From positions 1 to 16,452 of the forward strand of contig JAFLSH010000022.1 of NCBI GenBank assembly GCA_022511055.1: a DNA stretch of 16,452 nucleotides, given 5' to 3'. Of the stretch, positions 1 through 7,844 are shown one piece after another. Made by a program: the position numbers and the translations under genes. Source of the stretch: Prevotella sp. GTDB taxonomy: Bacteria > Bacteroidota > Bacteroidia > Bacteroidales > Bacteroidaceae. How positions within the stretch are numbered: position 1 is the stretch's first letter; each line of letters begins with the position of its first letter. The notes under the pieces are model-generated. The model searched no databases. It saw nothing but the letters and a program-made list of their open reading frames with translations, and had not been told where the DNA came from.

Positions 1-250
1 TATACCATTAGGCTGTCTGAAAGATTAACCGCCGGAACGACCAGATGCGCCGTTACTGCAAATTGTAAGCCAAAGCCACCCTCAACACATATGGCTAAAA
101 AAAGAGGCGTACCTGCCACACATAGCCTGCCACAGCCCCATAAGAGGGCATAAGACGAAATAAAAACCGAATGATACTATTTTAAACACGTATGTGACAT
201 AAAGCAAAGTTTTTAGATTAAAAAAAATAAAAAAATCACAATTTATTTTG
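1..250. other. Non-coding upstream region
   Basis: No supportable gene is seen in this stretch on either strand. One forward frame stays open from the window edge to a TAA at 151-153, but its roughly 50 residues are low in hydrophobics and resemble no protein I know. Composition becomes strongly AT-rich after about 160, with an A-tract at about 219-235, as is usual just upstream of a Bacteroidota operon promoter. A 9-bp direct repeat (CCTGCCACA) occurs at 112-120 and 126-134, 14 bp apart; it may be chance. Confidence 0.6.
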
Positions 251-258
251 TAATTTTG
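251..258 (+). promoter_or_regulatory. Putative Bacteroidota -7 promoter element (TAATTTTG)
   Basis: TAATTTTG matches the Bacteroidota primary-sigma -7 consensus TAnnTTTG exactly. It lies 31 nt before the first ATG (290), which predicts a short leader of about 20-25 nt. No clear -33 TTTG element is found at the usual spacing of about 19-21 bp; that position holds an A-tract instead. Transcription may therefore depend on an activator or an alternative sigma factor. This is the only promoter-like site outside the genes and probably drives all seven downstream genes. Confidence 0.5.
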
Positions 259-289
259 CAACCTGAAATATTATATTAACTCACCAACA

Positions 290-2827
290 ATGATTCGCAT
301 AATGAAAAGCAAAAGAACGAAGGGTCGGCAATGGCTGCTGGCCATGCTCGGCGCTATGACACTCACCGCCGGCATGGCATCGTGCAACGGCTATGACCTT
401 GACGAGCAGGCCCCGGAAGGATGGGGCTCCAGCATCTATGACTACATGGTAGACCAGGGCAACTACAGCAACATGGTGCGCATGATTGACGACCTGAACT
501 ACCGCGATGTGCTGGCAAAGACTGGCTCGAAGACCTTCTTTGCGGCTAATGATGAGGCATTCGAGCGGTTCTATGCCCACAACGACTGGGGCGTAAAGAG
601 CTATGCCGACCTGTCGAAGTCGCAGAAGCGGCTGCTGGTGTTCGGCGCCATGATTAACAACAGCTACCAGATTCAGACCCTGTCGAGCAGCGAGGGCGGT
701 AGCGAGGGCCCCGAAGAGGGTGTCTGCATGCGCCGCCTGTCGGCGCTGACAGCCTACGACTCCGTGCCGGTGCTGAAGGCCGCCGACATGCCAGACAACC
801 CCTACTGGCGGCGCTACCGCGAGCAGGGGCAGATAGTGTGCATGAAAGACATGACCACGGTGCCGATGCTCCATTTCATCGAGAAAATGCTGGTGAACAG
901 AAAGATTACCAACGAAGACTATAACTTCCTTTACAACCACACGACCAACAGGCAGGCGGGCGAGGCCAGCGTGAACGGCGTACAGGTGGCAGAGCCAAAC
1001 CTGCGCTGCTCAAACGGATTCATCCACCGCGTGGAAGACGTGGTGGCGCCGCTGCCCAACATGGCCGAAATCATTGCCAGCAAGAGCAATACGCGCATCT
1101 TCAACAAGCTGATGGAGCGTTTCTGCGCACCATACTACTGCGGCGATGATGCCACGCGCCTGTATAATAATGAATATGGCACGGCCGTCGACTCCGTCTT
1201 CCAGAAGCGCTTCTTCTCAAGGAAGTCGCAAGACGGCGGTGTGCTGAACTACACGCCTGACAACGGCCCCGTCTACGGCATGCTGAAGTACGACCCCGAG
1301 TGGAACAGCTACTTCTCAAGCACAGCCTATACGGCCGACATCGCCTTGCAGCGCGACATGGGTGTCATCATGGTGCCCAACGATGAGGCCATGACTGACT
1401 ACTGGGAGAACGGGGCCGGCCGCGTGCTGAAAGACAACTACGGCAGCTGGGAGCGCGTGCCCGATGATGTGGTGGTGGAGCTTATCAACAACAATATGCT
1501 CTCCTCGTTTGTTGGCTCAGTACCCAGCAAGTTCAACAACATCCTGAACGATGCCAACGACCCCATGGGTGTCACCGAAGAGGCCGTCGACTCGGTGTGG
1601 CTGGGCTGTAACGGTGCCGTCTACCTGACCAACCGCGTCTACTCGCCCACCGCATACGTCAGTGTCAGCTTCCCCGCGCTCATCAACGAGACCATGAAGA
1701 TTATCTACTGGGGCATCGACAAGCTGAAGTACTACATCTACCTGAACTCGCTGAACTCCTATTACAGCTTCTTCCTGCCTACGAACAACGCACTGTTAGA
1801 GTACATCGACCCCGTGTCATACGGTAAGACTCAGACCCAGCTCTTCCGCTTCCACTATGACAGCCAGCAGCTGAACGAGAACGACCGCGTGTGGGCCAGC
1901 ATCTGGAACTATGACACAGAGACCGGCGAGGTGGGCGACTCCGTAGGAAAGGCCAGTTACGGCCAGATTATCGACCGTCTGGCCGACATACTCGATAACC
2001 ACATCGTTATCGGCGATGTAGAAGACGGCAACGAGTACCACCGCACCAAGGGCGGCACGGAGATACGCGTGAAGAACGTGGCCATGGGCGCTAACGGCAT
2101 GACCGTCGAAGGCAGCTACCAGGTCAACGAAGGCAAGCCCATACCCGTCTCCTATATCTACGACCAGAGCAAGGATGGTAACGGCAAGACCTACATACTG
2201 GAAGGCGAGCCCATCATGGGAACGCGCATGACCGTCACTGATGTGCTGGCCAGCCATGAGGAGTTCTCGAAGTTCAACGAGCTGCTGAACGGATGCGGAC
2301 TGCTTGAGAACGTACACAACAATCGCAACCTCTGCGGCGGCAGCAACATCAGCGTGTTCAACACCTACCACTACACGGTCTACGTGCCTACCAACAAGTC
2401 TATCGAAGACCTGCAGAAGTCAGGCAAGCTGCCGACACTGGAGTCGCTCGACTATCTGGAAGAGGCCGGGCTCTACGAGCAGAAGACCGCCGACTCGCTG
2501 AAGATTGTCAACTTCGTGAAGTACCACATACAGGATAACGCCCTGTTCATCGGTGCAGGCAACAATGATGGCGACTATGAGACTGCCATCATCGACCCCA
2601 AAACCGAGCGCTTCTACAAAGTCAGTGTCAAGGCCAACAACGATGGTATCTCCATCACTGACGGAGCCGGCAACACCCGGCAGGTGCAGAAGAGCGGCAA
2701 CCTGTACAACCTGATGGCACGGGAACACCAGTATAACGCCATCAGCGCCTCCAGCATCACGGAGATAGAGACGAGTTCATCGGCTGTCATCCACCAGATT
2801 GACGAGCCATTGTTCTATTTGAAATAG
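290..2827 (+). CDS. Four-repeat fasciclin (FAS1) domain surface lipoprotein
   Basis: An 845-residue predicted lipoprotein and the first gene of the operon. The N-terminus has a basic n-region, a hydrophobic stretch and a lipobox MASC with Cys32; acidic residues follow (D36, D38, E39), consistent with surface export in Bacteroidota. Four FAS1 repeats can be recognised from the F-x-P-T/N-N-x-A-F-like motif: FFAANDEAF (about 83), IMVPNDEAM (about 360), FFLPTNNAL (about 494) and VYVPTNKSI (about 697). Closing motifs are NGFIHRVEDVV (242-252), the variant CNGAVYLTNRV (440-450) and VIHQIDEPL near the C-terminus. FAS1 domains generally mediate adhesion or ligand binding, and no enzymatic motif is visible. 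The likely role is a surface accessory protein for the adjacent SusCD importer. The stop is 12 nt before the SusC start. The ATG at 302 (MKSKRT...) is an equally good start and would match the Met-Lys beginnings of the next five genes. Fold assignment is confident; ligand is unknown. Confidence 0.9.
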   Translation: MIRIMKSKRTKGRQWLLAMLGAMTLTAGMASCNGYDLDEQAPEGWGSSIYDYMVDQGNYSNMVRMIDDLNYRDVLAKTGSKTFFAANDEAFERFYAHNDWGVKSYADLSKSQKRLLVFGAMINNSYQIQTLSSSEGGSEGPEEGVCMRRLSALTAYDSVPVLKAADMPDNPYWRRYREQGQIVCMKDMTTVPMLHFIEKMLVNRKITNEDYNFLYNHTTNRQAGEASVNGVQVAEPNLRCSNGFIHRVEDVVAPLPNMAEIIASKSNTRIFNKLMERFCAPYYCGDDATRLYNNEYGTAVDSVFQKRFFSRKSQDGGVLNYTPDNGPVYGMLKYDPEWNSYFSSTAYTADIALQRDMGVIMVPNDEAMTDYWENGAGRVLKDNYGSWERVPDDVVVELINNNMLSSFVGSVPSKFNNILNDANDPMGVTEEAVDSVWLGCNGAVYLTNRVYSPTAYVSVSFPALINETMKIIYWGIDKLKYYIYLNSLNSYYSFFLPTNNALLEYIDPVSYGKTQTQLFRFHYDSQQLNENDRVWASIWNYDTETGEVGDSVGKASYGQIIDRLADILDNHIVIGDVEDGNEYHRTKGGTEIRVKNVAMGANGMTVEGSYQVNEGKPIPVSYIYDQSKDGNGKTYILEGEPIMGTRMTVTDVLASHEEFSKFNELLNGCGLLENVHNNRNLCGGSNISVFNTYHYTVYVPTNKSIEDLQKSGKLPTLESLDYLEEAGLYEQKTADSLKIVNFVKYHIQDNALFIGAGNNDGDYETAIIDPKTERFYKVSVKANNDGISITDGAGNTRQVQKSGNLYNLMAREHQYNAISASSITEIETSSSAVIHQIDEPLFYLK

Positions 2828-2839
2828 TAAAGTCAAGAT

Positions 2840-5800
2840 ATGAAAACAAACAAGATTCTAAGCCTGGCCATCTTGGCAAGCGCACTGCTCTGTAGCCCAC
2901 AGGCTAAGGCGCAGCAGGCAGGCGACATCATCAGCGGACAGGTGACAGATGACCTGGGGCCAGTGGTGATGGCCAACGTGGTAGAGATAGATGCTGCCAA
3001 CCGTATCGTGGCAGCGGGAACGACCGACATGAACGGTAACTTCTCGTTCAAGATAAAAAACCCAAAAGACCGTCTGAAGGTGTCATACGTGGGCTATAAG
3101 ACCCAAATCATACCCATCAAGGGAACGACCTATAAGATTAGCCTGAAAGACGAGACTACCATCAAGGAAGTGACCGTGACTGCCAAGCGCCGCGCCCAGG
3201 GCTCAGGTCTGGCAGTGCCGGAAAAGGAAATATCGACAGCCCGGCAGACCATCTCGACCAAGGAGTTCGAAGGTCTGTCCATCACCACAATTGATGAAGC
3301 CCTGCAAGGCCGTATCGCCGGCCTTGACATTGTGGCCAACTCTGGTAACCTGGGCTCCGGCACATCCATGCGCCTGCGCGGTGTGTCGAGTATCAACGGC
3401 AGCAGCGAGCCGCTGATTGTGGTCGACGGCAATGTGTGGGAGACTGACCAGTCGATTGATGCCTCATCGATGAACGATGAGAAGTTCGCCGAGCTGCTGA
3501 ATGTCAACCCAGAGGATATCGAGAGCATCTCGGTGCTGAAAGATGCCGCCGCCACAGCCATCTGGGGCTCGCAGGGTGCCAACGGTGTCATTGAAATCAA
3601 GACCAAGCGCGGTGCCCGCGGCAAGACAAGGGTCACCTACAGCTTCAGGCTGACAGGCACTTACCAGCCACAAGGCATCAAGCTGCTGAACGGTGACCAG
3701 TACACCATGCTGCTGAAAGAAGAGTATTTCAACCCGCAGCTGAGCGATGCCGCCAGCGATATTCCCGAAATCAACTACGTGTCGGGCGGTGCCTTCTCGG
3801 AATATGAGATGTATAACAACAACACTGACTGGGTGGAAAGCGTGAAGCAGACAGGCTGGCGACAAAACCACTACGTGGCACTATCGGGCGGTGGCGAGAA
3901 GGCCAACTTCCGCATAGCCGCCGGCTATGACCACGAGACAGGCTCTATCATCAAGCAGCGGCTGGACCGCTTCACCTCGCGCGTGGCACTGGACTATTTT
4001 GTCAGCGACCGCATAAAGATTGTAACCAATATCGCGCTGACCTACACCGACAACCAGAAGAACTACAGCGACCTGCTCTCCACGGCCTATATCCGCATGC
4101 CGAATCTTTCCATCTACGAACAAGATGCCAACGGCCGCGATACAGACAAGTACTACAACATTCTGCCTACGGTCAGCAACCGCCTGTACGACCAGTTCCA
4201 GAACTACTACAACCCCGTGGCATTGGCTAACCTGGCCAAGAACAACGAGCGCAGCTATAACATTGAGCCGGAGTTCAAGCTCAACTATGAGCTGCTCGGC
4301 ATTGACGATGAGAAAACGCGACTGAGCTATGAGGGAAAGGTGGTTTTCAACATCTTCAACCGCTATAACGACATGTTCCTGCCGTTGGAGCTGAGTAAAG
4401 AGGGCTGGAACAGCAGCGATGCCAACAAGGCCACCAACAACTCGTACAAGAGCCTGGGTGTCACCACGACCCATACGCTGACCTTCGTGCCTCAGTTCAG
4501 CAATAAAGACCACTCGCTGATGATGATGCTCCGCGGGCAGCTGACTAACGGTAACTCCACTTCGCAGAACACCTCTGAGTATGGTCTGCCTTCTGGCTCC
4601 ATCACCTCAACGGGTGCCCCTGCCATCATCTCTGACTTCTCTACCTCAAACGGCCAGTGGCGCAGCATCTATCTGACCTACTCTGCCCACTACGCCTACA
4701 AAGGCCGCTACGTGGCCGACTTCTCCATTCGCCGAGATGGCAGCACGAAGTTTGGCCCGGACCAGCGGTGGGGTAACTTCCCCGCCCTGTCAGGAAAATG
4801 GATTGTCAGCGAAGAGCCCTGGGTGCAAAGACACCTGCCCTGGCTGTCGATGCTGGCCATACGCCCGGGCTGGGGTATCGTGGGTACGCAGCCAGGTGGA
4901 GAGTATCTTTACTTCAGCATATATAGCGACAGCGAGTCAGGCTATTTAGGCACACCGCCCTTCTATCCCAGCAACATACAGCTGAAAAACCTGAAGTGGG
5001 AAGAGAAGACAACGTACAACCTCGGTTTCGATTTCGGCTTCTTCAACGACCGCATTGACGGTAACGTTGAAATCTACAAGCAGTACACCAAGGACCTGCT
5101 GATGGCAAACCGCGGCATACCCTCATCTTCCGGCTTTGCCTCGCTGGCAAACCAGAATGTCGGTAAGATGGAGAACGTGGGCTGGGAGTTCAACCTCAAT
5201 GGTAACAGCATTATCCGCGCAGGCAAGTTCTCTGTCGACTTCAACATCACCTTCGCCAACAACCGCAACAAGATTACCGAAATGGAAGAGACCTGTCTGG
5301 CCAGCCTCAACAGCGACTTCGACCGTAACAACGGCTCCTACCTGACACGCGTTGAGCTGAACAGGGCATTCGGCAGCATCTACGGTTTCCGCTACAAGGG
5401 TGTCTACCAATACTCTGACTACTCTGCTGAAGAGGTGGTGGGTGTCAGCGGCCCCAATGCCCCTGTAGCCCGCGATGAAAATGGTAACGTGATTCTCGAC
5501 AACAAAGGACACACCACGCCCATGATGTTCTGCTACGGCACAACATCAAAATACGAGTTCAAGGGCGGTGATGCCATGTATGAGGATATTAACCATGATG
5601 GTAATATCAACGAACTGGATATTGTCTATCTTGGCTCTTCACTGCCCAAGATTTCCGGCGGTTGGGGCTTCAAGCTGAAATATGGCCGCTGGGCACTCAA
5701 CAGCCAGTTCAACTTCCGCTGGGGTAACAAGATTATCAACAGCGCCCGCATGAGAGCTGAGAACATGTACTCGAACAACAACCAGAGCCGTGCCGTTAAC

Positions 5801-6133
5801 TGGCGCTGGCGCGTTGAGGGCGACATGACACAAGTGCCGCGCGCGCTCTATCAGGAAGGCTACAACTGGCTGGGCTCAGACCGTTTCCTGGAAGACGGCT
5901 CGTTCATGCGACTGAACTACTCGCAGCTGTCTTATTCCCTGCCGCAGAAGACACTCAAGGCGCTGGGACTCTCGCAGTTCAGCTTCTATATCTCTGCCAA
6001 CAATCTCTTCTGCCTGACCAAGTACTCAGGTGCTGACCCAGAGGTGGGCTACGGCAGCTATAGCATGGTCTATGACAACGCGCAGACCCCGCGCGCCAAG
6101 TCGTTCACTGGAGGTATCACAATATCATTCTAA
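2840..6133 (+). CDS. SusC/RagA-family TonB-dependent outer-membrane transporter (A)
   Basis: A 1097-residue outer-membrane barrel, a normal length for SusC. It imports ligand captured by its SusD partner, powered by TonB-ExbBD. Visible parts in order: signal peptide with likely cleavage after AKA (residue 24); carboxypeptidase-regulatory-like N-terminal domain (about 30-110, starting ISGQVTDD and containing VSYVGYKTQ); a TonB-box-like segment KEVTVTAKR; plug domain (about 135-258) with LQGRIAGLDI, RLRGVSSINGSSEPLIVVDG and VLKDAAATAIWGSQGANGV; then the 22-strand-type barrel. A conserved SusC loop DINHDGNINELD (about 916-927) is followed by GSSLPKISGGW. The protein ends in an aromatic residue (ITISF), as barrel proteins usually do. 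SusD A begins 10 nt downstream, the standard pairing. The ATG at 2840 gives a clean signal peptide. Substrate cannot be inferred from sequence, because no degradative enzyme lies nearby. Confidence 0.96.
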   Translation: MKTNKILSLAILASALLCSPQAKAQQAGDIISGQVTDDLGPVVMANVVEIDAANRIVAAGTTDMNGNFSFKIKNPKDRLKVSYVGYKTQIIPIKGTTYKISLKDETTIKEVTVTAKRRAQGSGLAVPEKEISTARQTISTKEFEGLSITTIDEALQGRIAGLDIVANSGNLGSGTSMRLRGVSSINGSSEPLIVVDGNVWETDQSIDASSMNDEKFAELLNVNPEDIESISVLKDAAATAIWGSQGANGVIEIKTKRGARGKTRVTYSFRLTGTYQPQGIKLLNGDQYTMLLKEEYFNPQLSDAASDIPEINYVSGGAFSEYEMYNNNTDWVESVKQTGWRQNHYVALSGGGEKANFRIAAGYDHETGSIIKQRLDRFTSRVALDYFVSDRIKIVTNIALTYTDNQKNYSDLLSTAYIRMPNLSIYEQDANGRDTDKYYNILPTVSNRLYDQFQNYYNPVALANLAKNNERSYNIEPEFKLNYELLGIDDEKTRLSYEGKVVFNIFNRYNDMFLPLELSKEGWNSSDANKATNNSYKSLGVTTTHTLTFVPQFSNKDHSLMMMLRGQLTNGNSTSQNTSEYGLPSGSITSTGAPAIISDFSTSNGQWRSIYLTYSAHYAYKGRYVADFSIRRDGSTKFGPDQRWGNFPALSGKWIVSEEPWVQRHLPWLSMLAIRPGWGIVGTQPGGEYLYFSIYSDSESGYLGTPPFYPSNIQLKNLKWEEKTTYNLGFDFGFFNDRIDGNVEIYKQYTKDLLMANRGIPSSSGFASLANQNVGKMENVGWEFNLNGNSIIRAGKFSVDFNITFANNRNKITEMEETCLASLNSDFDRNNGSYLTRVELNRAFGSIYGFRYKGVYQYSDYSAEEVVGVSGPNAPVARDENGNVILDNKGHTTPMMFCYGTTSKYEFKGGDAMYEDINHDGNINELDIVYLGSSLPKISGGWGFKLKYGRWALNSQFNFRWGNKIINSARMRAENMYSNNNQSRAVNWRWRVEGDMTQVPRALYQEGYNWLGSDRFLEDGSFMRLNYSQLSYSLPQKTLKALGLSQFSFYISANNLFCLTKYSGADPEVGYGSYSMVYDNAQTPRAKSFTGGITISF

Positions 6134-6143
6134 ACAATCGAAT

Positions 6144-7826
6144 ATGAAAAAGATATATCATTATATTCTTGGAGTGCTGGCCATTGGTAGCCTCAGCTCA
6201 TGCAACGATTTCCTCGACATTCTGCCGATGAACAGCGTGGTGCTGGAAAACTATTGGACACAGAAGAGCGATGTAACCAGCGTACTCATGGGCTGTTACG
6301 GAAGCATGGAAAAAAGCGACTGCATTACCCGCATGGCCATCTGGGGCGAGGTACGCTCAGACAACATGAAGTATAGTTCGTCTGCACCCTGGGAGATTGA
6401 GCAGATAGTCAAGGAGAACATTCTGCCCACCAACTCGTTTTGCAAGTGGACTGCTTTCTACGAAGTCATCAACCGCTGTAACACACTCTGTTACTATGCC
6501 CCGATAGTCCACGAGAAAGACCCGAACTACACAGAGACAGAACTGAGAGCCAACGTGGCAGAGGCGACAGCCTTGCGCTCACTCTGCTATTTCTATCTGA
6601 TACGCACCTTCCGAGATGTACCTTTCACTCGGCAGCCAAGTATTGATGACACGCAGAACTACCAGATTCCCGCCTCTAAGTTCGATGCCGTTCTCGACTC
6701 GCTCATCTTCGACTTGGAAGCAGTCAAAGACGATGCTGTAAGGCGCTATTATACAGACGACAACGACCTGGCATACATCAACAGCAGCCGTATCACCCGC
6801 TATGCCATCTACGCCCTGCTGGCCGACCTCTATCTCTGGAAAGGTGACTGGGAGCGTTGCATTGAGCGCTGCGACTATGTGCTTGCCTACAAGCAGGAAC
6901 AGTATGAGGAAATGAAAAAGCGTGAGGGCAATCTCACCAATATCGACCTTTTCAACAACTATCCCCTCATTCTTGAGCGCCCCGTAGGCTCAAACGACTC
7001 AGGAAATGCCTATAACGAGATTTTTGGAACAGGCAATTCGTTTGAAAGCATCTTTGAGCTTTACTTCAAACAGCAGATGAGCGGTGCCAACCCCTTCGTT
7101 TCCACCTACTATGGCTCAAACACTGCGGTCGGCCGACTGACCGTTCCCACAGAGTTCTACGAAGGGCTGCCCACTCAGAAGACCAACCTTTTCGAGATAG
7201 CCGACTGCCGTGCCTACGAGAACATTGTACGTTCTTCGAGTGCCACCCACACTATTGGCAAGTACACCCGCCAGCATATCACATTCGACACAAGGGGAAC
7301 TATTACTGAGAACTCTCTCAATCTTACCTCGATGTGGCATCCGAACAACAGCAACTACGCCAATTGGATTGTCTACCGCATGACTGACGTTATGCTCATG
7401 AAGGCCGAGGCAGAGATAGAGAAAGGCGATTTTGACACTGCTTTCGACCTGATTAACGCCATTAACATGCGCGCCAGAAACATCCAGAGCGCTTCTGCCA
7501 ACAATGCGCTTCAGAAAGATGCCTATGTCACTTCACAGCAGTCAATGCGCGACCTGCTGATGGATGAGCGCCACCGCGAACTCATGTTCGAAGGCAAGCG
7601 CTGGTTCGACTTGGTACGCATGGCACGGCGCGAAGGCAACACTCGCAACTTGGCGAACATTGTAGTCACCAAGCAGACCGTTGACCAGAATGGTATCAAA
7701 ATCAAGCTGGCCGACCCGAACATTCTCTATTTCCCGTATTTCCGCGATGAACTGAAGCTAAATCCCTATCTGGAGCAGAATCCTGCCTACAGAACGGGCG
7801 TAGATGAAGACCTATCGAAAAACTAA
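6144..7826 (+). CDS. SusD/RagB-family nutrient-binding outer-membrane lipoprotein (A)
   Basis: A 560-residue surface lipoprotein that acts as the lid and ligand-capture subunit on SusC A. The signal peptide ends in lipobox LSSC with Cys20, followed by NDFLDI (acidic, compatible with surface display). The SusD N-terminal helical region includes YEVINRCNTLCYY and an ALRSLCYFYLIRTFRDVPF segment typical of the TPR-like core. The C-terminal SusD hallmark is LMDERHRELMFEGKRWFDL followed by VRM (about 472-493). The protein closes with a LNPYLEQNPAY motif, a family-typical ending. The frame is open upstream to an ATG at 6030 inside SusC, but ATG 6144 is chosen because only it puts the signal peptide at the N-terminus and leaves a 10-nt gap. 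Cysteines are fairly frequent (e.g. RCNTLC, CIERC). Family is certain; ligand is unknown. Confidence 0.96.
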   Translation: MKKIYHYILGVLAIGSLSSCNDFLDILPMNSVVLENYWTQKSDVTSVLMGCYGSMEKSDCITRMAIWGEVRSDNMKYSSSAPWEIEQIVKENILPTNSFCKWTAFYEVINRCNTLCYYAPIVHEKDPNYTETELRANVAEATALRSLCYFYLIRTFRDVPFTRQPSIDDTQNYQIPASKFDAVLDSLIFDLEAVKDDAVRRYYTDDNDLAYINSSRITRYAIYALLADLYLWKGDWERCIERCDYVLAYKQEQYEEMKKREGNLTNIDLFNNYPLILERPVGSNDSGNAYNEIFGTGNSFESIFELYFKQQMSGANPFVSTYYGSNTAVGRLTVPTEFYEGLPTQKTNLFEIADCRAYENIVRSSSATHTIGKYTRQHITFDTRGTITENSLNLTSMWHPNNSNYANWIVYRMTDVMLMKAEAEIEKGDFDTAFDLINAINMRARNIQSASANNALQKDAYVTSQQSMRDLLMDERHRELMFEGKRWFDLVRMARREGNTRNLANIVVTKQTVDQNGIKIKLADPNILYFPYFRDELKLNPYLEQNPAYRTGVDEDLSKN

Positions 7827-7844
7827 TGACAAACAATTAAGATT

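Noticed and set aside
1..153. Frame open from the window edge to a TAA at 151-153, possibly the end of an upstream gene
   Set aside because: Only about 50 codons, polar and Pro/Thr/Lys rich, with no recognisable protein features; AT-rich non-coding DNA follows. It cannot be excluded but is not supported.
281..940. 219-codon minus-strand open frame over the first FAS1 gene
   Set aside because: Antisense shadow of the signal peptide and first FAS1 repeat; no domain or plausible leader of its own.
5585..5620. EF-hand-like DxNxDGxIxxxD motif in SusC A as evidence of a calcium-binding enzyme or dockerin
   Set aside because: This is a conserved loop of the SusC barrel found across the family (also present as DLDGNHLIDGRD in SusC B), not a dockerin.
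6030..6143. Upstream extension of the SusD A frame starting at ATG 6030 inside SusC A
   Set aside because: It would bury the lipoprotein signal peptide 38 residues inside the protein and overlap SusC by about 100 nt; ATG 6144 gives a normal signal peptide and spacing.
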